Assembly (NCBI RefSeq): GCF_900109095.1
Contig: NZ_FNYZ01000004.1
Location: 62,001-126,000, forward strand
Reading direction: 5' to 3'
Source of the DNA: Sphingobium sp. AP50
GTDB lineage: Bacteria; Pseudomonadota; Alphaproteobacteria; Sphingomonadales; Sphingomonadaceae
Length of the DNA stretch: 64,000 nt
Shown in pieces: positions 25,564-34,437 of the stretch; within the stretch, counting starts at the first letter, position 1; each line of letters opens with the position of its first letter. The position numbers were made by a program, and so were the translations under genes. The notes beneath the pieces are model-generated. The model saw only the letters and a program-made list of their open reading frames with translations. It did no database searches and was not told where the DNA came from.

Positions 25564-26252
25564 TCCCGCCGTCCCATGCGCCCCGCATCGAGGATGCGCG
25601 GATCGCAGTCGTCCTGGAAAGCAATTATATCCCGGATGAGATCACCGCCTATCAGGAACGTTTCGCGGCGCTCGGTGCAAGTGTCGATCTGGTGTCCCGC
25701 CTCTTCTACGGCGACTATCGGCCCGAAAAGGCGACCTTCTACAGCGACGTCGATCCCAGCTCTCCGCAACCCATGGCGCAGCGGCAACAGATTGAGGTCG
25801 GCATCGACGTGTCGGACGTCCATCTCCAAGACTATGACGCCATCATCATGGCGGCCTGCTATACCAGCGTCAGGCTGCGCTATGGGGGCGATATCGGCTG
25901 GGACGATACAGGGTGGGATGCTGCAAACTGGTCGCCGGTCGATCATGTCCGGTCGGCGCCTGTGGTTGACCTGTTCGACAGGGCCATGGATATCCCGTCC
26001 TTGATCAAGGGCTTTCTCTGCCATGGCTGCTGGATATTGACGCCCAACAAGGCCCGTCTCAAGGACCGCAAGCTGATCTGCCACAGCGTCGTCATGGCCG
26101 ACATTCTCAATTGCGATGCCGAAATCGTCCCCGAACCGGTGGTGGTGGACGACGACCTCGTCACCGCTTTCAGCAAGCATGAAGTGCATCTGTTCATCGA
26201 CGCTATCGCCGGCGAGATCGCCCGCTGCCGTCAGGAAAAGGCAAAACCATGA
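25560..26252 (+). CDS. DJ-1/PfpI superfamily protein (first of pair)
   Basis: A 230-residue DJ-1/PfpI class I glutamine-amidotransferase-like protein. It opens with ARIAVVLESNYIPDEI, placing the conserved acidic residue of the family, and has the nucleophile elbow GFLCHGCWIL with Cys154 followed by His155, as in intracellular protease/deglycase/glyoxalase III proteins. A 50-residue insertion (about 55-105) is longer than in PfpI. It overlaps the AGE gene by ATGA and the next DJ-1 gene by ATGA. Plausible roles are handling of reactive aldehydes or a hydrolase step on a sugar-derived metabolite. Confidence 0.8.
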   Translation: MIPPSHAPRIEDARIAVVLESNYIPDEITAYQERFAALGASVDLVSRLFYGDYRPEKATFYSDVDPSSPQPMAQRQQIEVGIDVSDVHLQDYDAIIMAACYTSVRLRYGGDIGWDDTGWDAANWSPVDHVRSAPVVDLFDRAMDIPSLIKGFLCHGCWILTPNKARLKDRKLICHSVVMADILNCDAEIVPEPVVVDDDLVTAFSKHEVHLFIDAIAGEIARCRQEKAKP

Positions 26253-27169
26253 CCCGCAAGATACTCATCATGCTGTCCGAATGGGGATATTGGGGCGAGG
26301 AGCTTATCGGCCCGCTCGAAGTCTTCGAGGCCAGCGGCTATGAAACGCGCTTCTGTACGCCGACGGGCCGACGGCCCTATGCGCTGCCGCCATCCATGGA
26401 CCCGACTTATGTCGATCCGCCGCTCGGCAAGTCGGTGACAACGAAAGAGATGGCGGACAAGGTGATCGCGATCAACGATCCCGCCAATCCGAAACTCGAC
26501 ACCCCCCAGAGCCTGTCCGACTGGTTCCCCCGCAGGCCCTATTGGAGCGGTCGCGACATCAACGGAAGCCCGATTCCGAACGATCCGGATCGCGACGACA
26601 AATCGGTCCTGCGCCAATGGGAAGATTATTATATCGCGCGCGCCGCAGCACAGGCAAAGGTGACGGACGAGTTCGACGCCCTGCTGATCGTCGGCGGCAG
26701 CGGGCCGATGATCGACCTCGTCAACAATTACCGAGTCCATGACCTGTTGCTGGGCTTTGTCGATCGCGACATGCCGGTGGGCGCAGAATGCTATGGCGTC
26801 GCCTGCCTCGCCCAGGCCCGCGACTATACGGTCCGCCGCAGCATCATATGGGGCAAGCATGTCACCGGTCATGCGATCGAATATGACTATACGGATAATA
26901 CCGGGGTGCTCGACCCGACCATGCCGGGACAAATGCTGAACCACCCGGATGGCCGTTTCGTCAATCTCGGCACGCCCTTCTACACGCTCGAATATATCCT
27001 CCGGGATGCGACCGGTCCGGACGGCGGATTTCATGGCAATGTCGGGCGTGCGACGTCGGTCCTGGTCGACTATCCCTTCATCACCGGCCGCTCGACCCCC
27101 GATTCCGTACTGACCGGGGAAAAGATGGTGGACGTTCTGGAAAACGGCCTGCGCCGCTATGGCTGGTGA
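26249..27169 (+). CDS. DJ-1/PfpI superfamily protein (second of pair)
   Basis: A 306-residue DJ-1-like protein, larger than its neighbour and nearer the Hsp31/glyoxalase III size. It begins KILIMLSEWGYWGEELIGPLEVF, has FDALLIVGGSGPMIDL and the nucleophile elbow VGAECYGVACL with Cys181 preceded by Glu180. A long insertion (about 45-130) probably forms a lid. The two DJ-1 genes are clearly diverged from each other, so they are not a recent duplication; a heteromeric or sequential function is possible. The start overlaps the preceding stop by four bases, and its own end overlaps the ThDP gene by eleven. Confidence 0.8.
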   Translation: MTRKILIMLSEWGYWGEELIGPLEVFEASGYETRFCTPTGRRPYALPPSMDPTYVDPPLGKSVTTKEMADKVIAINDPANPKLDTPQSLSDWFPRRPYWSGRDINGSPIPNDPDRDDKSVLRQWEDYYIARAAAQAKVTDEFDALLIVGGSGPMIDLVNNYRVHDLLLGFVDRDMPVGAECYGVACLAQARDYTVRRSIIWGKHVTGHAIEYDYTDNTGVLDPTMPGQMLNHPDGRFVNLGTPFYTLEYILRDATGPDGGFHGNVGRATSVLVDYPFITGRSTPDSVLTGEKMVDVLENGLRRYGW

Positions 27170-28913
27170 CGGCGGGGCCGGTCCGCCACCGGAAGCACGG
27201 GTCGCCTTCTTCCGGCAACTGCTGGCCGACGGCATCACCACCATATTCGGCAATCCCGGCAGTTCGGAGGAATCCCTCCTAGACCTGCTGCGCGATCCGG
27301 CGTTTGCCGACATCCGCTATTATCTCGCCTATCAGGAGGGCGTCGCGGTGGGCATGGCGGACGCCTATGCCCGCGCTGCCCCCGCCGTGGAACGAGAGGG
27401 CGATCTGCACGCCTGGCGCCGCCCTGCATTGGTCCAATTACACAGCTATGCGGGCTTGGCCAATGGGCTGGGTATGATGCAATATGCGCGGCGCGGCTAT
27501 GTGCCGATGGTGGTGATCGCGGGCGAAGCCGGGCTGCGCTATGATGCGCTGGACGGGCAGATGTCACAGGATCTGACAGCCATTGCGCGGCCCTTCGTCA
27601 AGTCGGACGTCAACGGTCCCTGCGCCTGGCGTGTGGTCGATGCGGATTCGCTGCTGCGCCTGCTGCGGCGCGCGATCAAGGCGGCGGCGACACCGCCGAT
27701 GGGACCGGTCTTCCTTGCGCTGCCCATGGACATCCTCGACCGTCCCTGCACGGAGCCGGTGGCCGCTTCAGCCCCTATCTTCTCCATGGTCGCGCCCGAT
27801 AAGCGTGCCATAGAGAAGGCCGCCGATCTGCTGGCAGCGGCGGAGCGCCCGCTCCTGCTGATGGGAGACGGCATTGCCGCCGCCGGAGCCCAGGATGCGC
27901 TGACCGATGTAGCGGAACTGCTGGGCGCGCCCGTGTGGGGCGGCAATGTGTCCGAGTTCAATATGGACCGGGACCATGATCTGTTCGCCGGCGATCTGGG
28001 CCATATGTTCGGCGAAGCCAGCCGGCCTATCCTGTCGGCCGCCGATGCGGTGCTGATCTGCGGGACCACCGTCCTGCCGGAGGTCTTCCCACTCCCCACA
28101 GGCGTCTTTGCGCCTGACGCCAGTCTCATCCATTTCGATATCAACGGCTATGAGATCGGCAAGAATTTCCCGATGACCGTCGGCGCGCTCGGCGATCCGC
28201 GGCTCAGCCTGGAGGCGCTGGCGGCCGCCCTCCGGCAGCGCCTGGACGAAGGCAGGATCGCGGCAAGTCGGCAACGCGTAAAGCAATTGGGCGAGGCCAA
28301 ACGCGAACAGCGGGCCAAGCTGGTCGAGGCCCATCTGCAACAGGGCGACATGATGCCGCTGCGTGCCCATCGCTTCATGCGGGAATTGGTTGCAGCGATC
28401 CCCGACGACGCGCTGATCTTTGACGAGGCACTGACCACCTCGCCCGAACTCCTGTGCTACCTTCCCGTGAAAAGCGCCCGCTATTTCCAGACGCGGGCCG
28501 GAATGCTGGGCACCGGCCTGCCCGGCACGCTCGGCCTCAAGGTCGCGCATCCGGACAAGCTGGTCATCGGGCTGGCGGGGGATGGGGGCGGCATGATGAC
28601 GATACAGGCGTTGGCGACGGCGGCCCGGCACGACATCGCCGCCAAGTTCATCATCTGCAACAACCGCAGCTATCGCATCCTCAAATATAATCTCCAGACC
28701 TATTGGCGCGGGCGCAATGAAGCCGACACACAGGATTTTCCAGACAGTTTCGACCTCAGGAAACCGGACCTGCGCTTCGACCTCCTCGCGCAGGCGCAGG
28801 GTGTGCAGGGCGAGCGGGTCGAAACCGCCGAGCAGATTGCACCCGCCATCGCGCGGATGCTGGCGCATGACGGCCCCTATCTGATCGACCTGATCATCAG
28901 CGGAGCCCTTTAG
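27159..28913 (+). CDS. ThDP-dependent enzyme, benzoylformate-decarboxylase-like
   Basis: A 584-residue thiamine-diphosphate enzyme with the usual three domains. The PYR domain contains GNPGSSEESLLDLL and the cofactor-activating Glu60 in AYQEGVAVGMADAYAR. The PP domain contains GDGGGMMTIQ at 474 onward with the paired Asn at 501-502, which is the standard ThDP/Mg motif. GNPGS places it nearer benzoylformate decarboxylase and related 2-oxoacid decarboxylases or lyases than acetolactate synthase. No FAD-binding signature is obvious. It overlaps the second DJ-1 gene by eleven bases. It would decarboxylate or ligate a 2-oxo acid or aldehyde; the substrate is unknown. Confidence 0.87.
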   Translation: MAGDGGAGPPPEARVAFFRQLLADGITTIFGNPGSSEESLLDLLRDPAFADIRYYLAYQEGVAVGMADAYARAAPAVEREGDLHAWRRPALVQLHSYAGLANGLGMMQYARRGYVPMVVIAGEAGLRYDALDGQMSQDLTAIARPFVKSDVNGPCAWRVVDADSLLRLLRRAIKAAATPPMGPVFLALPMDILDRPCTEPVAASAPIFSMVAPDKRAIEKAADLLAAAERPLLLMGDGIAAAGAQDALTDVAELLGAPVWGGNVSEFNMDRDHDLFAGDLGHMFGEASRPILSAADAVLICGTTVLPEVFPLPTGVFAPDASLIHFDINGYEIGKNFPMTVGALGDPRLSLEALAAALRQRLDEGRIAASRQRVKQLGEAKREQRAKLVEAHLQQGDMMPLRAHRFMRELVAAIPDDALIFDEALTTSPELLCYLPVKSARYFQTRAGMLGTGLPGTLGLKVAHPDKLVIGLAGDGGGMMTIQALATAARHDIAAKFIICNNRSYRILKYNLQTYWRGRNEADTQDFPDSFDLRKPDLRFDLLAQAQGVQGERVETAEQIAPAIARMLAHDGPYLIDLIISGAL

Positions 28914-28949
28914 CGCCCATGGAGAAGACCGTCCGGGAAAGGATGTGCC

Positions 28950-31900
28950 ATGCCGAGCTATTTCAAGCGCTACTATCTCGATGACGTGAAGCTGGCGCAG
29001 CGCGCCTTGCTCGAATTCCATCGCAGCCTGCTGTCGGGGCGCATGATCGCCTTCACAGGCGCCATGACGACTGAGGGCGCCGGCTACGGCACATGGGATC
29101 AGCTCGTCGAAACCTATGCGCGCATCGCCAGCCGGGTGAAGGAGAAGAAATTCGGGGAAGCCGACGCCCTGAAAGAGCTCATCGCTCCGGCGCAATTCAC
29201 GCATCACGCAGCGATTGACACAGTTCTGGGCTATCGTGGCAAGCAGGGCGAGAAAAGCAGCTATCGTTTCGACGTGCGGGTCGCGCTGGGACTTATGGAA
29301 GAGGTGGTCGTCGGCCACGACGGCGCGAATGACGATCCACCGCCAAGGATCGAAACCAGCGCCTTTGAACTCGACCGGTGCCACGAACCGATAGACATGT
29401 TGTCGATCAAGCTCGCCCATTATTTCCGGCACGCCTATCGCACGCAAACCACGCGCAAGGGCCGCAGCGACCTCTACCATATGCTTGGCCACAGCGGAGA
29501 TGAGCCGCAGGAAGTGGTGGAAGCGCTGCTCCATTCGCTGGGCATCAGGCGCTTTGCCACACTGAACTATGATTTCGAGCTGGAGCGGCAGACCATGCTC
29601 CGGGATCGCCTCAACAGCGCAGACCCGTCCAATGCTTTCGACGCATTGCGGGCGCTGCGTATCGCGGGAAAAGATGCTTTCCTGTGGGCGCTGGACAGCG
29701 GTCGCATTCGCCGCGTTCTGGCGACGGGTCAGGCGATCGAGAGCGACATATTGAACCGGGAACGGATAGACCGGATGATCGAATTCGCGGTCGGCGCGGA
29801 TGATGTCGATCAGCATATCATCCATATGCACGGCCGCGCGTGCGACCATAAGTCGATGATCCTGAGCTATCGCGACTATGACCGGCTGTACCGGCGCAAC
29901 GATCTGTACAAACTCCCTTTCGAATTTGCCCAGCGGGTCATGATCGGTGGCAATCCGGTGCTTTTCGTCGGCCTCGGCATGTCGGAGCAGGAGGTCAATC
30001 AATCGCTTCAGGATTTCGTCAGCAGCAGCCCCTATCAGCGCATGGCCCCGACTTTCCTGTTCTGGAACCTCAACCGACCGCGCAAGGACATGACGGCGGA
30101 TGACTGGCGGGAAGCGGAAATGCTGCGGCTCGACCGTTTTCACCGGCTCGGCGTGCTCACCATCTTCGATGCCGACCTTCAAGCGCCGGACGATCCCGAT
30201 ATCAGGAACTGCCTGATCGATCTGAAGGGCAAGGCATTGAAGACCCAAGCTCTGGCCAGTATGCCCGACACCAGGCGTGCCGCAGAAATCCATAATTTGC
30301 GCTGGCTGATCGAGCATAGCGCCGCCGCAGCGACAAAGGTCGCCAGTCGGGAAAACTATACTGACGCCACCCGCTTTCGCGAAATGGAGGAGAAGGTCGC
30401 GATCGCCAATGGCCCGGTCATTCTCTGGGAATTGTCGGATGGCGGATCGGAGAAACTGGACCGCAACAATCTCGACATGGCGGTGGCAAGCATCGCCGAA
30501 AAGTTGAAAGCGCCACATCCCGCCATGTTGTGCGTGGTCGGACGGCAGGGTCGCGGCCATGGCTCGCTTGCCTTCAACATGGCGAACAGATCCGACGAAT
30601 TCGGTTTCCTGCGTGAAAACACGCTGCTGATCAATGGCAGCTTCAGCTTCGATACCGACAGCTTGCTCGACGCGGTCACCCGCTTCATCAGCAAGCGTCG
30701 TGACGATGCCTATTCGTCGGGAGACGCACGCACTCCCCGGATGAGCCGAGGCGATTATTTCCGATCTTTGATGGACTTCACTCCCATAGCGGGAATTGCC
30801 CCCCTCCTCATCGTCATCAACGGCATGGAGCGTTTCTTCAGCCTTGACGGCGGACTGCTGAGCGCGGAACTGGACGAATTATTCGATATTGCCGCCAAGG
30901 GCGATATGCCCGGCATCCGCTGGCTGTTGTTCGGCTCGGAACGTGTTGCCAACTATATGGATCATCGCAAAATCGGGATCCTGCGGGGCGACGACTACAG
31001 GGCCCACAGCATTGCGACCTCGCCAGACCGGGCGGACGATGACAGCCTGCCCTTCGAGCGCCTCGACATGATCCGCATGGCGTTCGACAGAAAACTCAAG
31101 GGTCCAAGAGCCGCGGCCTTGCTGGCCCCCGCCGCCTATCGCGTGCTCAGGGAAGCCGTGCACAGCTTCCGTGCGCATTCGTCGAGCCGGATCAGCGGCG
31201 ATAGCATGGCAATGCGTCGCGCCTTCTATGACATGTATCTGGGGAATATCCTCGACGAGGCCCTTCGCGCGGGCGGGAAGGACAAGCAGGATATAGCCCT
31301 GGTCCGGGAAATATTGCGCGCCTTGTCCTTCATCGGCCTTCCCGCTGAAGCGGCTGTTCTGGCACATGTCCCGAAAATCAAACAGACTGGTGAGCAAGCA
31401 CCGGACATCAATCATATCGAACATCTGCTGAAGGAGATGATCGACCTCGGCCTCGTCATTGCGATCAAAGGATATACTGACGGCGTGGTTGGCAAGCCGC
31501 GCTACACGCTGCCCCGCACCCTGATGAGCGAATTGCGCTACCGTTTCAGCGTGCCGCTTACCGAGGCGAAACTCTCGACCGCTTTCAACATGTCGCTCTA
31601 CATCGCTCAGCCGGCAGATGGTTTCATTCCCGAACCCGACATCCATGACGAGCTGGGCAATCTCATCGACCATCTTATCGGGGCTTATCGCGACGATGCC
31701 CGCAAGGGTGATCCGCCCAAAGCGGAATGGCGCGGCCCGATCGACAGGATATTGGCGGACATCGTGCCGCATGAGCGACTGCCGCTCGACGAAGTCCGGG
31801 TTCGCCGCGATGGCGAAGAGACGGCCGTCCCGCTGGCCAATCAGATCAATGCGCTATGTAGGGTCGAACATATCCAGCGATTGCGCGCCGCGCTTGCGTT

Positions 31901-33185
31901 GATCCGGGGCTATTATACCACCACCGATCTCCTCACACTGGATGTTGGCGACCGGCTGATCCGGGAAGATCGCGACGGCATATTGCTGGAACATGCCGAA
32001 CGACTGGACTGCCTGATCGACGCCTATGGCAAGGTCGCCATGGCGCGGGACAGGTTGCGCGCGGTCGAGCCGCAGAAGGGCCGCATGGCGCAGGAATATG
32101 GCATGGTCGAACCGCTCTACGCCGACGAACTGGTATGGCTGCACAACGAACGCGGCGTGGTTCGTCTGGCAATGGGCGACCTGCCGGAAGCCGCAGCCTC
32201 CTTCGACCGGGCTTTCGATGTGAACCGGCGCCATGTCGAGCGGGATGATCGTGCCCATAACTGGCGCCGGATCAGGCTCAACCAACTCACCATCGACATC
32301 GAAGCAGGCGAGATTTCGCTCTGCCTGCGCAAGATAGAGGAAATACTTGCCATATCGCGTCGGCGAGATTCCACCCCAGCAAAGACCGTGCAGGACCATG
32401 CCCCTCAGGATGACGCGGTGGTCGAAGACGAAGCGGACATCGCCGACGATGTCGGCCAGAGCGGCGGGCGGCTGCGCGAGGATAGGCTCGCCATCGCTAT
32501 CGCCCGTGGCTATCGGGCGCGGGCACGGCACCTTCAGGGGGACACCCACCGGGCCGAGATCGACTATGATTTTTCGATCAGGGAACTCGCCGCACTGGAG
32601 GAGACACGGGGACAGGCCTATTTCCTGCGGCTGCGCGCCGAAATGTCGCCCGAACATCGCGACGGAGACATTGTCGCGGCGCTCAGGCTGGCGCGCTCAA
32701 CCCGGCAGATGGATATCGTCTACCGCCTCAACATCATGACGGCGATCGTCAATCTGACGTCGGATGTGCAGGACGGGATGGTGGATCGCGCCGGCGCACA
32801 GCAAATGCTCGACAATGCGATGCGCTATGCGCTCCAGACCGACATGCACCGCATCCGTGTCGAGGCGGGCGCGGCGCTGGCCGAAACCCGCCTCAAGAGC
32901 GGCGACTATGAGGGCGCGCTACGCAATGTTTCCGACGCGCTGATGGTCGCGACCCGGTTCGGCATGGAATTGCGCAAGATCCTGCTGCGATCGCTGATGG
33001 CGCGCATCATGGTCAAGCGCGGCCATCCGATCACCGCAAGCAAGCTGGCCCTGACCACGATCAAGATCGCCAGCCGCAGGAAATTTCAACTGGCCATCGA
33101 ACATGCCGAAGAAACGCTGCTCGGCATCCCCCATGTCTCGGTGATCACCGACGTCATCGACGCCTCCATGCGTCGGCAGATCTAG
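28950..33185 (+). CDS. SIR2-like / STAND-like NTPase / TPR protein
   Basis: A 1411-residue cytoplasmic protein. Residues 25-430 are SIR2-like: FTGAMTTEGAGYGTW (glycine-rich NAD loop), TLNYDFELE with Asn206, HMHGRACDHKSMILSYRDY with His294, and VLFVGLGMSEQEV. Asn and His are the residues that carry NADase activity in known SIR2 defence effectors. Residues 510-800 look like a STAND/NACHT-type NTPase: a hydrophobic strand before GRQGRGHGS (531-539), a Walker B-like LLIVINGMER (619-628), and RWLLFGSER. The Walker A lysine is not present. Residues 1056-1411 form TPR-type helical repeats, the usual sensor region. It closes the operon after a 36-base gap with AGGATG-type spacing. NAD depletion on recognition of a trigger is the family-based expectation. 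Confidence 0.82.
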   Translation: MPSYFKRYYLDDVKLAQRALLEFHRSLLSGRMIAFTGAMTTEGAGYGTWDQLVETYARIASRVKEKKFGEADALKELIAPAQFTHHAAIDTVLGYRGKQGEKSSYRFDVRVALGLMEEVVVGHDGANDDPPPRIETSAFELDRCHEPIDMLSIKLAHYFRHAYRTQTTRKGRSDLYHMLGHSGDEPQEVVEALLHSLGIRRFATLNYDFELERQTMLRDRLNSADPSNAFDALRALRIAGKDAFLWALDSGRIRRVLATGQAIESDILNRERIDRMIEFAVGADDVDQHIIHMHGRACDHKSMILSYRDYDRLYRRNDLYKLPFEFAQRVMIGGNPVLFVGLGMSEQEVNQSLQDFVSSSPYQRMAPTFLFWNLNRPRKDMTADDWREAEMLRLDRFHRLGVLTIFDADLQAPDDPDIRNCLIDLKGKALKTQALASMPDTRRAAEIHNLRWLIEHSAAAATKVASRENYTDATRFREMEEKVAIANGPVILWELSDGGSEKLDRNNLDMAVASIAEKLKAPHPAMLCVVGRQGRGHGSLAFNMANRSDEFGFLRENTLLINGSFSFDTDSLLDAVTRFISKRRDDAYSSGDARTPRMSRGDYFRSLMDFTPIAGIAPLLIVINGMERFFSLDGGLLSAELDELFDIAAKGDMPGIRWLLFGSERVANYMDHRKIGILRGDDYRAHSIATSPDRADDDSLPFERLDMIRMAFDRKLKGPRAAALLAPAAYRVLREAVHSFRAHSSSRISGDSMAMRRAFYDMYLGNILDEALRAGGKDKQDIALVREILRALSFIGLPAEAAVLAHVPKIKQTGEQAPDINHIEHLLKEMIDLGLVIAIKGYTDGVVGKPRYTLPRTLMSELRYRFSVPLTEAKLSTAFNMSLYIAQPADGFIPEPDIHDELGNLIDHLIGAYRDDARKGDPPKAEWRGPIDRILADIVPHERLPLDEVRVRRDGEETAVPLANQINALCRVEHIQRLRAALALIRGYYTTTDLLTLDVGDRLIREDRDGILLEHAERLDCLIDAYGKVAMARDRLRAVEPQKGRMAQEYGMVEPLYADELVWLHNERGVVRLAMGDLPEAAASFDRAFDVNRRHVERDDRAHNWRRIRLNQLTIDIEAGEISLCLRKIEEILAISRRRDSTPAKTVQDHAPQDDAVVEDEADIADDVGQSGGRLREDRLAIAIARGYRARARHLQGDTHRAEIDYDFSIRELAALEETRGQAYFLRLRAEMSPEHRDGDIVAALRLARSTRQMDIVYRLNIMTAIVNLTSDVQDGMVDRAGAQQMLDNAMRYALQTDMHRIRVEAGAALAETRLKSGDYEGALRNVSDALMVATRFGMELRKILLRSLMARIMVKRGHPITASKLALTTIKIASRRKFQLAIEHAEETLLGIPHVSVITDVIDASMRRQI

Positions 33186-33233
33186 CGATGGCGTTTATCT
33201 ACCCTGCATAGGGGGCAAGCCCACGCATTGGGG

Positions 33234-34121
33234 TCAAGGCCAACTGAAGGCAAAGCGCAACGTGTCGCTGACCGATCGGATGGGCACGGTGATATGCCCT
33301 TCACCCGCATAGACATGGGATTGGAGACGAAGGCCATAAGCGGACAGCGGCTCCATTCGCTTTGCAAAAGCCTCGGCATCCCAGCGTTCGAGCGCGGTTT
33401 CTTCCAGTTCACCCGATACGACCAGAAGACGGCTGGGGCTGGTCACCGCGCCCGATTGCAGGCCTGCGACGAAGTTGCGTTCCTGTTCCAGCATGCTCTT
33501 GTCCCAGAACAAAGAAGGGCTGGCGGCGATGATGGCATGGAAGGCATTGGGCCGGGAAAACAGCGTGTGGATGGCGAACAACCCGCCCAGCGAATGGCCG
33601 AACAGGGCCTGCCGCTGCGGATTAATCTTGTAGCGCTGACCAATCTCCATGCGCAGCTTCCCGGTCAGGAAGTCCCGAAACTTGTCCCAGCCCCCGCTCC
33701 TCTGCTCCTTGAAATCAACGTCCCAGGGCGGCGGCGGCGGCCCGCCGGTGAAATCATAGAGGCGGCGCATGTCATAGGCATCCTGCGTGGGATAGCCGAC
33801 CCCCACGACGATCGATTTGCCGATATCCGGCGTCTCCATCATGGCCAACAGTCGCCGGGTTTCGGCAAAGCCACCGAATATGGCGTTGCCGTCCAGAATA
33901 TAGAGAACCGGATAGCCGCCAGCGGGCGGTTCTCCCTTTTCGGGGTAGGAGACGAAGATGCGATAGACCTCACCGCTGTCCGAGGTCATGTCCCAGGTCG
34001 CCGTGGCTGGCATGGTATAGCCGACCGCTACCGGCTTTTCCGCTTTTGCCGACGCGGCAAAGGCAGGTGCCGCTAGCGTCAGCAATGCAAGCGATGCCCC
34101 TATCCTGCTCAAACTCGTCAT
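33234..34121 (-). CDS. Secreted alpha/beta-hydrolase esterase (enterochelin-esterase-like)
   Basis: A 295-residue hydrolase. I start at the ATG at 34121, which has an AGGGAG site and opens a clean signal peptide (IGASLALLTLAAPAFAASA). The nucleophile is the Ser in FGHSLGGLFAIH. An Asp-rich YILDGNAIFGG near the N terminus and a C-terminal AGEGHITVPIRSV supply the likely catalytic His. This is the Fes/IroE-type esterase pattern. It would cleave esters in the periplasm, for example of a siderophore or another imported ligand. It lies downstream of the FecI/R/A-type system on the same strand, though after a 316-base gap, so linkage to that receptor is plausible but not proven. It converges with the SIR2-like gene. 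Confidence 0.87.
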   Translation of the reverse strand: MTSLSRIGASLALLTLAAPAFAASAKAEKPVAVGYTMPATATWDMTSDSGEVYRIFVSYPEKGEPPAGGYPVLYILDGNAIFGGFAETRRLLAMMETPDIGKSIVVGVGYPTQDAYDMRRLYDFTGGPPPPPWDVDFKEQRSGGWDKFRDFLTGKLRMEIGQRYKINPQRQALFGHSLGGLFAIHTLFSRPNAFHAIIAASPSLFWDKSMLEQERNFVAGLQSGAVTSPSRLLVVSGELEETALERWDAEAFAKRMEPLSAYGLRLQSHVYAGEGHITVPIRSVSDTLRFAFSWP

Positions 34122-34437
34122 TTCGCACTCCCTGTCATTACCTTTCGCTTTTCGCGAAAAATGCCTGCTCTGCAATGCAGGATTTTCTGCTTCTCCGCCG
34201 GTGATCCGGGTGGTGCATTGGCAAGCGGTGCGGCTTCAGGAAGGCTTAACTTCGCATATTTCCTGCACATCTTGTTATTTTATTACCTATCTGCAAAACT
34301 ATCGCAAAGCATTGAGAGCGAAGCTCCGGCGCCGCGAAAGACCCCGTCGGCGCCATCGTCCCACATCGCTGAAGCTGTAGGACAGTAGGAGGGCGCCGAC
34401 GGCATATCGGTCAATCGCCACTGCGTGGCCCGACTGT
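34122..34437. other. Non-coding gap with a compound hairpin
   Basis: No supported gene. GTCGGCGCC (34346-34354) pairs with GGCGCCGAC (34392-34400), and inside that loop GTCC pairs with GGAC, giving a two-stem structure just after the phosphatase stop on the minus strand. There is no T-run, so it is either a weak terminator or a processed 3' structure. The AT-rich part around 34255-34310 is the likely promoter of the esterase gene. Confidence 0.45.

Noticed and set aside
27768..30560. 930-codon antisense frame across the ThDP and SIR2-like genes
   Set aside because: No ribosome site, no recognisable domain, and the plus strand carries intact family motifs throughout.
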